Assembly: GCA_029821755.1 (NCBI GenBank)
Contig: JALGSV010000007.1
Span: 186,001 to 250,000 of the forward strand
Direction: 5' to 3'
Length of the DNA stretch: 64,000 nucleotides
Origin: Candidatus Zipacnadum vermilionense
GTDB taxonomy: Bacteria; Armatimonadota; Zipacnadia; Zipacnadales; Zipacnadaceae
Shown: one piece after another, positions 42,106 through 49,675 of the stretch
How positions within the stretch are numbered: position 1 is the stretch's first letter
Layout: the number at the start of each line of letters is the position of its first letter
The notes under the pieces: generated by a model
Database searches by the model: none
Seen by the model: the letters and a program-made list of their open reading frames with translations, nothing else
What the model was told of the DNA's origin: nothing
Translations under genes and position numbers: made by a program

Positions 42106-42534
42106 ATGCCCCTAGTCAGAGTGAAATCCAAGGCCCAGATCACCCTCCCGGCGCAGGTGCGCCGCGCACTGAACATCAAGGAGGGTGACTACCTGCGGGT
42201 GGAGATCGAGGATGGGGTCATCTTGATGGCCGCCCAGAACATAGCCGATCGTCCGCCGGTGACGCTTTCGGCTGAAGGTGAACGCATGCTGGAGGAGGCG
42301 CTGGAAGACGTGAAGGCAGGGCGCGTGACCGAATACGCCACGATGCAAGACCTGATAGAGGCACTGCACAATGAGAGTCTTGAAGACGAAGCGGTTCCTG
42401 AAGGACTACCGCAACCTGCCACCCCCTCTGCAGGCACGCGTGGACGCGAAACTGGCCCTTCTGGCGAACGACATCAGCTATCCGTCCCTGCGCGTAAAGC
42501 ATCTGCGGAGCGCGCCGGGCGTGCACGAGGGTAG
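42106..42534 (+). CDS. AbrB/MazE/SpoVT-type antitoxin
   Basis: 142 residues from ATG 42106, preceded by AGGAGCGG. The N-terminal swapped-hairpin DNA-binding domain has RVKSKAQITLPAQVRRALNI and KEGDYLRVEIEDG, both characteristic. Residues about 52-85 are the linker and toxin-binding helix (TEYATMQDLIEALH). The frame continues for another 55 residues across the toxin gene to 42534, a very long overlap (164 nt), and the tail (PSAGTRGRETGPSGE...) has low-complexity character. The original stop near residue 88 may have been lost. It would repress its own promoter through the palindrome at 42035. Confidence 0.78.
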   Translation: MPLVRVKSKAQITLPAQVRRALNIKEGDYLRVEIEDGVILMAAQNIADRPPVTLSAEGERMLEEALEDVKAGRVTEYATMQDLIEALHNESLEDEAVPEGLPQPATPSAGTRGRETGPSGERHQLSVPARKASAERAGRARG

Positions 42535-42628
42535 AGTCAACGACTCTTGCCGATTCCTGTTCAGCATCACCGCGGACGCCTACGTGCTGCTACGCGTCGG
42601 TCCTCACGACATTCTCGACACACTCTGA
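42371..42628 (+). CDS. RelE/ParE-type toxin
   Basis: 85 residues, the usual toxin length. The pattern MRVLKTKRFLKDYRNLPPPLQARVDAKL, LRVKHLRSAPGVHEGRV and SCRFLFSITADAYVLLRVGPHDILDTL matches the RelE superfamily: basic strands, Arg residues at positions that contact RNA in RelE, and a C-terminal His-Asp pair. It could be an mRNA interferase or a ParE-like gyrase poison; RelE is more likely from the final GPHD. It starts inside the antitoxin frame, so translation is coupled. Confidence 0.75.
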   Translation: MRVLKTKRFLKDYRNLPPPLQARVDAKLALLANDISYPSLRVKHLRSAPGVHEGRVNDSCRFLFSITADAYVLLRVGPHDILDTL

Positions 42629-42836
42629 ATCGCTAGTGGATAGGCATTGACTCGAGGGAAGAAGCGGTGCACGACGCTGCCGAGAGCTCCCGAAGAGACC
42701 TTGCCGGCGAATGAGGTTTGGCGGCGGGCTGCGGGCCTCGTTGCGGTGCTGAAGCGGACTCAGCCTTTGCGGTCGCCCCCTCGTCCTTGCGGCCATCTAT
42801 GACCAACATTCTGATAATACAGGAGCCTCCCAACCC

Positions 42837-43685
42837 ATGAAGATCGCCCTCAACGGTTCCCTGCTCTCCGCCCCCCTCGACTTCGAGCCCTTCCTCGCCA
42901 AAGCGGCGCAGTATGGCTACGAGGGGGCGGATATTGGGCTGGAGCAGATCGTGGCGCTGGACTCCGGCGACTCCGTCGCGGCGGGGCTGGCGCTATTTGA
43001 GAAGTATGGAGTGCAGCCCTCGGCGTGGGGGTTGCCGCTGGACTTTCGGGAGGTGGAGTCGGACGAGGGGTACGAGGCGTCTATCGCTGAATTTCCGAGC
43101 ATGGCCAAGCTGGCCGCCGATCTCGGTTGCCCGCGGATGTGTACCTGGTTCATGCCGGCGCTGCCCGACCCGGACCTGTTCCGGCGCGTGGCGGGGGAGC
43201 GGATCAAGCGGGCGGCGGGGATCGCCGGGGAGTATGGGGTGCGCATGGGGCTGGAGTGGGTGGCGCCGTTTACCGCGCGGCAGGGGGAGGGGCTGCGGCC
43301 CTTCATCTGGCGCATGGACCAGATGCTGGAGTGGATTGAGGAGATGGGGGAGAGCAACCTGGGGCTGTTGGTGGATAGCTGGCACTGGTATCATCAGGAC
43401 GGGACGGTGGCGGAGTTGGAGGCGCTCTCGGCGGCGCAGGTGGTGCACGTGCACATCAACGACGCGCCGGACCGGCCTAAGGCGACGCTGGGGGATGGGA
43501 CCGATCGAGTGCTGCCGGGCGAGGGAGTCATTGACCTGGCCGGATTCCTCGGGGCGCTGGCGAAGATCGGGTATGCGGACCATGTCTCGCCCGAGGTGCT
43601 CAGCCCGGCGCTGAAGGAGATGCCCGGCGACGAGGCGGTCACGCGGGCGGTGGCCGGGGTGCGGAGGTTACTCGCGGCGGTATAG
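42837..43685 (+). CDS. Xylose-isomerase-like TIM-barrel protein (sugar phosphate isomerase/epimerase)
   Basis: 282 residues. The barrel has GYEGADIGLEQI (start), CTWFMPALPDPDL, GLEWVAPFTARQG (metal-site Glu), LVDSWHWYHQDG (Asp/His), VHVHINDAP (His) and DHVSPEVLSPAL (Glu), so the likely divalent-metal ligands are all there. The substrate may be a hexose, tagatose or psicose, or inosose. It is followed convergently by a class II aldolase on the other strand, 18 nt away. Shine-Dalgarno AGGAG 13 nt before ATG. Confidence 0.8.
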   Translation: MKIALNGSLLSAPLDFEPFLAKAAQYGYEGADIGLEQIVALDSGDSVAAGLALFEKYGVQPSAWGLPLDFREVESDEGYEASIAEFPSMAKLAADLGCPRMCTWFMPALPDPDLFRRVAGERIKRAAGIAGEYGVRMGLEWVAPFTARQGEGLRPFIWRMDQMLEWIEEMGESNLGLLVDSWHWYHQDGTVAELEALSAAQVVHVHINDAPDRPKATLGDGTDRVLPGEGVIDLAGFLGALAKIGYADHVSPEVLSPALKEMPGDEAVTRAVAGVRRLLAAV

Positions 43686-43703
43686 CGAGGGGCGGAGGGG
43701 GCC

Positions 43704-44579
43704 CTACCCGTACAGCCCCGCCTTGCCCACGGCGCCCAGGACCTGGATATGCCCCTGCACCACCGGCTGCAGCCGCTCCTTCATCTTGCCCAGAGCGACG
43801 CTGTGCCAGAAGGAGCCCTGCCCTTCCCGCAACGCCTCCGCCATCGTATTGACAAAGACGCGATTCAGATCGCTCGCGATGTTGACCTTGCGGATGCCGA
43901 GCGAGATGGCCTGCCGCACCTGGTCGGCGCCGCGGCCGGTCCCCCCGTGCAGGACCAGGGGCACGGGCACCCGCCCGTGGATCTCGCCCAGCCGGTCGAA
44001 GTCCAGCACCGGTAGGCCGGGGGCCAGCCCGTGCGCGGTGCCGACGCTGATGGCCAGGGCGTCCACGCCGGTCGCCGCGGCGAACTGCTCGGCCTCGGCC
44101 GGGTCGGTGAGGGTGCTCTCGGCGGTGATGACCTCGCTGCTGAAGCCGTCGGCCATCCCCACGTGCCCGATCTCCGCCTCCACGCTCGCCCCGGTCTGCC
44201 GCGCCGCCTCCACTAGCCGGCAGGTCGCAGCGGTGTTCTCCTCTGTGGGATAGTCCGAGTAGTCCAGCATCACGGAACTGAAGCCCGCCGCCAGCGCCTC
44301 CTCCGCCATCTCGATTTGCACCGCGTGGTCCAGGTGCAGGCAGACAGGAACGTCGGCCTGCGCGGCGAACAGCCGCACCAGCCGCGCGTAGTTGTCGCCC
44401 CCCAGCAGCGGCATCTCCATCGGCCCGACCATCAGGATAACCGGCGCCGACTCGGCCTGCGCCGCGGCCAGTACCGCGTCCATCGACTCGGCATTCCACA
44501 CGGTAAAGGCGCCGACCGCAAAGCCCTGGGCCTCGGCGGGGGCGAGGATTTCGGCGAGGGTGTGCAGTCCGTCAATCAT
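43704..44579 (-). CDS. Class II ketose-bisphosphate aldolase (fructose- or tagatose-bisphosphate)
   Basis: 291 residues from ATG 44579 with GGAG upstream; an extension to 45059 would run through another gene. The zinc-dependent aldolase pattern is complete: AFTVWNAESMDAVL, HLDHA with Asp84 and the zinc ligand His85, SVMLDYSDYPTEEN, EAEIGHVG (Glu), ISVGTAHGLAPG (His) and VLHGGTGRGADQVRQAISLGIRKVNI. The substrate (fructose- versus tagatose-1,6-bisphosphate or a related ketose) cannot be told. It is opposite in direction to the isomerase gene with which it converges. Confidence 0.9.
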   Translation of the reverse strand: MIDGLHTLAEILAPAEAQGFAVGAFTVWNAESMDAVLAAAQAESAPVILMVGPMEMPLLGGDNYARLVRLFAAQADVPVCLHLDHAVQIEMAEEALAAGFSSVMLDYSDYPTEENTAATCRLVEAARQTGASVEAEIGHVGMADGFSSEVITAESTLTDPAEAEQFAAATGVDALAISVGTAHGLAPGLPVLDFDRLGEIHGRVPVPLVLHGGTGRGADQVRQAISLGIRKVNIASDLNRVFVNTMAEALREGQGSFWHSVALGKMKERLQPVVQGHIQVLGAVGKAGLYG

Positions 44580-44722
44580 GGGTGATACTCCAGAAGGGAA
44601 GAAGATTGGGCAACGCCGGCCATTTCCCCGGCGCTCGTGTGCATACCTGCCGCAGGCACAGTAGGAGGTGCGCGGCGGCTGTAGCGGGAAGGAGTCTTCA
44701 GCAACCGAGGGGAGTGAAGACC

Positions 44723-45055
44723 ATGCCGGATACGGCCCCCCAGCCGCAGGAAGGTCGCGTGAAGGTCTACGGCACCAATGACCCCGTAGCTGCGTCGTTC
44801 CTGGTAGCGCTCCTGGAGGACCAGGGGATCCCCGCTCTGCAGTTGACCCGTCCCGACGTCTACTTTGGCGCCGGGGGGATGTGGTATCCCGAGGCCTACC
44901 AGGTACTAGTCCGCGAAAGCGAAGCCGAGAGCCGACGGGAGGATATCGAGGCGGCGATAGCGGAGGTGGAGGGTGCCGAGCCTCACCCCCTGGCCCCTCC
45001 CTGTGCACGCGGGCGTGCGCAAGCAGGGGAGGAGGAATCAGAGGAGCGACCATAG
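44723..45055 (+). CDS. DUF2007-like putative signal-transducing protein
   Basis: 110 residues from ATG 44723. The core (residues about 11-80: VKVYGTNDPVAASFLVALLEDQGIP, then YQVLVRESEAESRREDIEAAI) matches the small DUF2007 ferredoxin-like domain found alone or as a fusion in many bacteria. The final 26 residues (AEPHPLAPPCARGRAQAGEE onward) are translated from a family A repeat that begins at 44978, so the natural end is probably near residue 85. Function unknown. GGGGAG precedes the start. Confidence 0.6.
   Translation: MPDTAPQPQEGRVKVYGTNDPVAASFLVALLEDQGIPALQLTRPDVYFGAGGMWYPEAYQVLVRESEAESRREDIEAAIAEVEGAEPHPLAPPCARGRAQAGEEESEERP
44978..45044 (+). repeat. Family A palindromic repeat, copy 13, inside a coding 3' end
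   Basis: gagcctcaccccctggcccc, tccctgtgcacgcgggcgtg, cgcaagcaggggagg, aggaatcagagg. It is translated as the C-terminal tail of the DUF2007-like protein. Confidence 0.75.
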
Positions 45056-45062
45056 GCAAACT

Positions 45063-45141
45063 CCGCGTGGCGCGGGCTTTCTAGCCCGCGTCGGATAAAC
45101 TGGCGGCTCGGAGGGCGGGCTAGAAAGCCCGCCCCACGCGG
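45063..45141. repeat. Family B composite element, full-length form
   Basis: Left unit ccgcgtggcgcgggctttct (45063 on) and right unit ending cgccccacgcgg (45141) are inverted copies matching at 25 of 26 positions; each half is itself a hairpin. It lies between convergent genes. Confidence 0.8.
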
Positions 45142-45176
45142 ACAAGGCCTGCTTGCACACAACCCAAAGGGACGCC

Positions 45177-46169
45177 CTACCCCGCGTTTCCGATCAACCC
45201 CTCCACCTCCACCACTTCCCCTCCGCTCTGCCCCGACACGTTCGCCGCCTCGGTCACGGCCAGCGTCCGGTAGGCGTCGGCGTAGTCTGAGTAGATTCCC
45301 GAGCGGTCCCCGGTCTGCACGGCGGTTAGGAAGGCCTCCACCTCACCGACGTAGCCATCGGCCTCGTTCTCTATCTCCCCCGCGCCGTCCTCGCCCCACC
45401 AGCGCAGCGTACCGCCCTCCACCATCAGGCGGAATTGGTGCCCCAGTATATTCAGTCCGCTGGTGCCGCCCGCACCGATCATGAAGGTGTTGTTGATGTT
45501 GCCTACCGCGCCGGAGGCGAAGCGCAGGTTGGCGGTGGCCGCGTCGGCGGCGGTGGCATCCGGCGCTACCTGGTGCATGGCCTGGTGTCCCTCGAAAGCC
45601 TGCACGTGAGTGATCTCCCCGCATAGATACCGCGCCATGTCCACGATGTGCGTGGTCTGCTCCACCATCTGCCCGCCGCTCTGCTCCTGCACCCGCCACC
45701 ACAGCGCGCCGGGCATGCCGGTCCAGAAGTGCCCGATGACCAGTCCCAGCGTCCGCTGGGCCAGCATCCCCTTCGCTTGCCGCACATGGTCATCCCACCG
45801 GTACTTGTAGGCCACGGTGGTGGTCAGGTCCGCCTCCTGGATCGCGCGCAGAATCGGCGCGGCCATGGCTAGGTTGAGCGCGACCGGCTTCTCGACGAAC
45901 AGCGGCAGACCCCGGGCGAGGGCGGCCAGCTCCATCTCCCCATGCGCGAAGGGCGGTACGCAAATGAACAGCGCGTCCAGTTCCTCCTGCTCCAGCAGGG
46001 GCGCCCATGCGGTGTAGACGCGGCCGCCGTACTGCTCCGCCTTGGCCTGGGCGGTGGCCTCCACTACGTCGCACAGCGCGACGATCTGCACGTCCGCGCG
46101 CCGGCTCAGGGTCTTGAGGTGCGTTGCAGCGATGCCGCCGGCGCCGATGAAGCCGACCTTGGTGGACAT
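45177..46169 (-). CDS. Gfo/Idh/MocA family oxidoreductase
   Basis: 330 residues from ATG 46169 (AGGAG 9 nt upstream); a TTG at 46178 is possible but lacks that spacing. The Rossmann motif is VGFIGAGGIAATH (GAGGIA, 9-14) and the second is LPLFVEKPVALN with Lys after Glu. GQMVEQTTHIVDMARYL gives the active-site His. The function is NAD(P)-dependent oxidation of a sugar-like substrate, unknown in detail. The gene is divergent from the anchored protein at 46297, so a promoter for each should lie in the 127-nt gap. Confidence 0.84.
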   Translation of the reverse strand: MSTKVGFIGAGGIAATHLKTLSRRADVQIVALCDVVEATAQAKAEQYGGRVYTAWAPLLEQEELDALFICVPPFAHGEMELAALARGLPLFVEKPVALNLAMAAPILRAIQEADLTTTVAYKYRWDDHVRQAKGMLAQRTLGLVIGHFWTGMPGALWWRVQEQSGGQMVEQTTHIVDMARYLCGEITHVQAFEGHQAMHQVAPDATAADAATANLRFASGAVGNINNTFMIGAGGTSGLNILGHQFRLMVEGGTLRWWGEDGAGEIENEADGYVGEVEAFLTAVQTGDRSGIYSDYADAYRTLAVTEAANVSGQSGGEVVEVEGLIGNAG

Positions 46170-46247
46170 GTGGACCAACTCCTATTGCTGGGCTTCTCTG
46201 ATGGGCGGATTCGCTGAGAGCGAGGGGCATTCCTCCGTGCGCGTGCT

Positions 46248-46276
46248 TTGACCCGCCCTCTGCGGATCGCTATACT
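46248..46276 (+). promoter_or_regulatory. Promoter of the anchored protein gene at 46297
   Basis: TTGACC (46248-46253), 17 nt, TATACT (46271-46276). The start of transcription would be about 46283, near the ATG. Confidence 0.75.
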
Positions 46277-46296
46277 GGTGCGCGGAGTTGACCCAA

Positions 46297-46863
46297 ATGA
46301 TGAAACGCAAGCGCAGAGCCTGGTTGGTGGCCCTGGTGGCCGTGATGGTGATAGCGGGGGTGGGCATCGGCGCCTACTTCTCCCTGCGGCCCCCGCCCGC
46401 GCAGAGGTTGGCGGCGACTCTGGCCGAATCGATGCCCCCCGCTCCGCCAGCCCCCCAGTCGGACCCGGTTCCAGCTCCTGCGCCCGAGCCGGCTGCCTCC
46501 CCTGCGACTGGTCCCGCGTCCTCCCTGGCCCCGCCCGCCTCGTCCGGGTCGCTGGAGGAGAAACAGTTCATCGAGATCTCCGCCACCGTGCTCATCCGCG
46601 TCGCGCAGATTCAGGACCGGCCCGACGCCAAGGACCTCATCCCGGCGATCATGGAGAAGAGCCTGAGCGAGGCGGGGGTGGGGGAGGAGGAGTTCGAGGC
46701 ACTGGGCCAGAAGGTGTACGCCGACCCCGCGCGCAGCCAGCGGGTGGCCGATGCGATCCTCAAGCGCGTGGACGAGCGAGCCACCCCGGAGATGCGCATG
46801 AGGGTTGTCGACCTGGCGGAGACCATGGCGCAGATGCAGAAGGCCAAGCCACCGCAAAGGTAG
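46297..46863 (+). CDS. Membrane-anchored or secreted hypothetical protein
   Basis: 188 residues from ATG 46297. Basic N-terminus MMKRKRRAW and one hydrophobic helix (about 8-29) act as a signal anchor. Residues about 44-85 are an Ala/Pro/Ser linker. The C-terminal helical domain (about 86-180) is charged and amphipathic (EEEFEALGQKVYADPARSQR). No known family. It ends before the convergent MFS gene, 19 nt apart. Confidence 0.6.
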   Translation: MMKRKRRAWLVALVAVMVIAGVGIGAYFSLRPPPAQRLAATLAESMPPAPPAPQSDPVPAPAPEPAASPATGPASSLAPPASSGSLEEKQFIEISATVLIRVAQIQDRPDAKDLIPAIMEKSLSEAGVGEEEFEALGQKVYADPARSQRVADAILKRVDERATPEMRMRVVDLAETMAQMQKAKPPQR

Positions 46864-46882
46864 GCCACTCCAGCGCTGCAGA

Positions 46883-48313
46883 TTATCCGTTCTCCCCTCG
46901 CACTTCTCCCAGCCGCACCACGTTGTACAGGCACACCCCGGCGGCCACCAGGCTGAGCGCGAAGCCCAAAGCGTAGCGGTCGGCCTGTCCGATGAGTAGT
47001 GCTCCGGCCAACGGCGCCCAGGCGAGTACCAGGTTCAGCGTGGACAGGAAGCCGATGTAGGTGGAGCGCTTGCGGGGCGGGGCCACCTCCAACAGGTAGT
47101 TGTTGTAGCCCAACTCCAGGCCGCCGGTGGCCAGGCCCAGCAGGACGAAGACCATCGCCAGGTACGCTACGGGCGCACTAGTCGTTAGCCCGAGCAGCGA
47201 CACCTGCGAGCCGGTCGGCACCAGCGGTGCGGCCAGCATAGCCAGCGGCACCAGCAAGGCCAGGGAGGAGGTGATGATCATCAGCAGGCGGTTGCCGCGG
47301 GTGTCGGAGAGGTAGCTCCATAGGGACGAGGAAAGGCTGAAGGCAAGCTGTCGGCAGATGAGAAAGATACCCACCGCCCCGACGTCGGTGTGCAGATGCT
47401 TGAGGCCGTAGGGAACGATGAACGGCACCACCAGGGCCATGGTGAGACCGTAGCCGATGATGGCACGCAGCAAACGGCGGTAGTTGGTGTCGCGCCGCCA
47501 GGCCCGCGGGCCGCGCCGCAACTGGAAGCCCAGCGGCACCAGCCGCTTCTGCGTTACCGCCGGTCGGTCCTCGCTGGCAGCGAAGGCGGAGACGCCTAGG
47601 GCCAAGGCGACCGTAGCCCACAGGGCCAGTACCCCGTAATTGCGCGGGAAGGGCAGGTCGCTCTCCGGCCCCAGTATGCGGTGCACATAGAGGCCGGCGC
47701 CTATGCACAGCAGTCCCCCGGCGAACTGGCGAATGCCGAAAAAGCGTCCCCTCAAGTTGGGCGGGATGCTGTTGCTGACGATGCTCCAGAAGGGGATAAC
47801 GCCCACGCCCAAGCCCAGTCCCCACAGCAGGAAGGACGCACAGACGATCACGAAGAGCGTCAAGTGCGACAGCCCGTGCGAAAAGACCAGCACCAGGCCC
47901 AGGGCCAGCCAACTGAGGGAGCGGACCGTGGCCGACAACCAGTAGTAGGGCATCCGGTGGCGGACGGTCTCCAGGCGGTTGGCGAGAAGGGTCATGGGCA
48001 ACTGCGTGGCGCAGGCGAAGATGGATATGATCAAGCCTACCCAGATGACGTTGCCGCCCATGAGCTGCACGACGAAGGCGGCTAGGACAGTACTGGGGTC
48101 CAGCAAGGCTCCACCCAGCATGGTGACCGAGCCGTTGAACAGGCCCAGGTAGAAGTTGCGGCGAGAGAGTGTGATGGGTGCGGCGGCCATGGTTGGGAAT
48201 TGCAGGGGCGGGTATGGTGCTGACGGGGACGTGCGCTGGGGCAAAGCCGCAACATCCACCCCGGCGGGCTTACCCCCTTGCGGGTCTCCGGAAGGCGCAG
48301 ATTCTGCCGTCAT
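46883..48313 (-). CDS. Major facilitator superfamily transporter
   Basis: 476 residues as drawn from ATG 48313; an alternative start at 48190 (MAAAPITLSRRN) would drop a Pro-rich 41-residue extension and remove the 44-nt overlap with the propeller gene. Twelve hydrophobic helices are visible, with the MFS loop patterns RLETVRHRMPYYW between helices 2 and 3, SIPPNLRGRFFGIRQFAGG and YLSDTRGNRLLM at the second-half repeat, and SNSIP. No substrate signature. It is the downstream gene of a minus-strand pair with the beta-propeller. Confidence 0.8.
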   Translation of the reverse strand: MTAESAPSGDPQGGKPAGVDVAALPQRTSPSAPYPPLQFPTMAAAPITLSRRNFYLGLFNGSVTMLGGALLDPSTVLAAFVVQLMGGNVIWVGLIISIFACATQLPMTLLANRLETVRHRMPYYWLSATVRSLSWLALGLVLVFSHGLSHLTLFVIVCASFLLWGLGLGVGVIPFWSIVSNSIPPNLRGRFFGIRQFAGGLLCIGAGLYVHRILGPESDLPFPRNYGVLALWATVALALGVSAFAASEDRPAVTQKRLVPLGFQLRRGPRAWRRDTNYRRLLRAIIGYGLTMALVVPFIVPYGLKHLHTDVGAVGIFLICRQLAFSLSSSLWSYLSDTRGNRLLMIITSSLALLVPLAMLAAPLVPTGSQVSLLGLTTSAPVAYLAMVFVLLGLATGGLELGYNNYLLEVAPPRKRSTYIGFLSTLNLVLAWAPLAGALLIGQADRYALGFALSLVAAGVCLYNVVRLGEVRGENG

Positions 48314-49454
48314 CCAGGCCCACCAGCACCAGATCGCCAGTCACGGCCAGCGACCCGGCGGCCGGGGCGGGCAAGTCGCGCCGCCACAGGAGGCGGCCGT
48401 CGCTGGCGCGCAGGGCCACCACCTCACCGCCGGTGGTGCCCAGGTACACGGCGGCGTCGGTGGACACCGGCCCGACCACGGGGTTGTCCGGCAGGCGCCG
48501 GGACCACTGTACCTGCCCGTCCGGTGACACTGCCCGGACCGCGCCCGAGGAGTCGGCTACTACTAGACGGCCGGCGACCAAGGCCGGGGCAGCGCGCACC
48601 AGACCGGGCATCTCCAGACGCGTCAGGACCTTACCGGTCCCCGCGTCCAGCAGGTACAGCGCGCCCTCGTCAGTACCCGCCGCCACCTTGTCATCGGCAT
48701 AGACCACCGGTGCTCCCAGCACCGCTGCCGGCACCGCGATTCCCCACAGCCAGCGCTCCGGGGCGGAGAGGCCAGCCGTAGGCTGGCCTGAGGCGGGCTT
48801 CGGGGAGGTCTCAGGGGGAGCGGCGGAAGAAGAGGCTCCCTCGGGGGCGGCCAGGTTGACGCAGCCGATGCCGTAGCCGAGGGTGCCCACCACGGCCCGA
48901 TCTCCGGTCACCGCGGGGGCAGTCCCCACCGGGCCACCGCAGTAGGTGCGCCACCGACGGGCGCCAGTGCCCAGCTGCACGCAGTACAAGAACCCATCAT
49001 CCGAGCCAAACAAGACCTGATCGCCTGCGATCACGGGGAGGGTACGTAACGCGCCACCGGTGCGTTGCTCCCATAAGGCCTGGCCAGTGGCCAGGTCCAG
49101 GCAGCGCAGGCGCCCGTCTTCCGAGCCCACCAGCGCCCGTCCCTTGATCAGTAAGGGCGGAGCCAGGAAAGGGAAGGCACGGCGGAACTCGCTGTTGGGG
49201 CGCTCGGCCCCGGAGGCGACCTCCAGGGCCACCACCCGTCCGGTGTCCCAAACCGCGCACAAGTCGGGGCCGTCCACGGCGAAGTGCACCATGCCCGGGC
49301 GAGGCGGGGTGTAGACCCACGCCGCTGCGCCCCGGTGGGCATAGTGCACCAGCAGCAGGATCAGGGCTAGCACTAGCAGGGCGCCCAGTGCTATCCCCAG
49401 CCGCTGTCGCATCCGGCGCAGTCGGGTTTGTTGCCAGCGACGCCGATAGTCCAA
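48270..49454 (-). CDS. Membrane-anchored PQQ-like beta-propeller protein
   Basis: 394 residues from TTG 49454 (no clear Shine-Dalgarno; the extended -10 lies about 32 nt upstream). Residues about 17-40 form a signal anchor (LGIALGALLVLALILLLVHYA) after a basic stretch. Seven or so propeller blades show repeats of GRALVGSEDGRLRCLDLATGQ, DQVLFGSDDGFLYC and VYLGTTGGEVVALRASDGRLLW. It resembles PQQ-like/BamB-type propellers rather than enzymes. The Ala/Pro-rich loop around 210-230 is an insertion. It overlaps the MFS gene by 44 nt, so they are probably co-transcribed. Confidence 0.78.
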   Translation of the reverse strand: MDYRRRWQQTRLRRMRQRLGIALGALLVLALILLLVHYAHRGAAAWVYTPPRPGMVHFAVDGPDLCAVWDTGRVVALEVASGAERPNSEFRRAFPFLAPPLLIKGRALVGSEDGRLRCLDLATGQALWEQRTGGALRTLPVIAGDQVLFGSDDGFLYCVQLGTGARRWRTYCGGPVGTAPAVTGDRAVVGTLGYGIGCVNLAAPEGASSSAAPPETSPKPASGQPTAGLSAPERWLWGIAVPAAVLGAPVVYADDKVAAGTDEGALYLLDAGTGKVLTRLEMPGLVRAAPALVAGRLVVADSSGAVRAVSPDGQVQWSRRLPDNPVVGPVSTDAAVYLGTTGGEVVALRASDGRLLWRRDLPAPAAGSLAVTGDLVLVGLDDGRICAFRRPARG

Positions 49455-49485
49455 AGGGGGTCAGTCTCTCCGTGGTATGGGCGGG

Positions 49486-49494
49486 ATTATAGCA
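49486..49494 (-). promoter_or_regulatory. Extended -10 promoter for the propeller/MFS operon
   Basis: On the minus strand TGC-TATAAT, an extended -10 element, with no good -35. Transcription would start near 49479, about 25 nt before the TTG. Confidence 0.55.
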
Positions 49495-49534
49495 TGAACG
49501 GAAGCGCAACGACAGGCTGAACGGCTGCGGGGTA

Positions 49535-49620
49535 CCCCTCTGTTCCCCCGCCCTCGCGGGAGAAGGCGACCAGGGGCCAGACTCCTCGACCGGCCCCTCC
49601 TCGCGGAGAGGGAGGATACT
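49535..49620 (-). repeat. Degenerate reverse family A-like copies upstream of nadA
   Basis: Reading the minus strand, ccttctcccgcgagggcggg followed by ggaacagagg resembles the G-rich half of family A; a further ccctctccgcgagg lies beside it. Both are degraded. Confidence 0.4.
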
Positions 49621-49675
49621 GCCCTCCACTTGCCGAATCCATCCTTGCCCGGCCGTGTGGGCAGAGGTGAGTTTG

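Noticed and set aside
42371-42534. Programmed frameshift joining antitoxin and toxin
   Set aside because: The toxin has its own ATG and full-length motifs; no slippery site seen. A long overlap is the simpler reading.
45056-45176. Insertion sequence or transposase remnants in the family B gap
   Set aside because: Only palindromic repeat DNA; no frame resembles a transposase.
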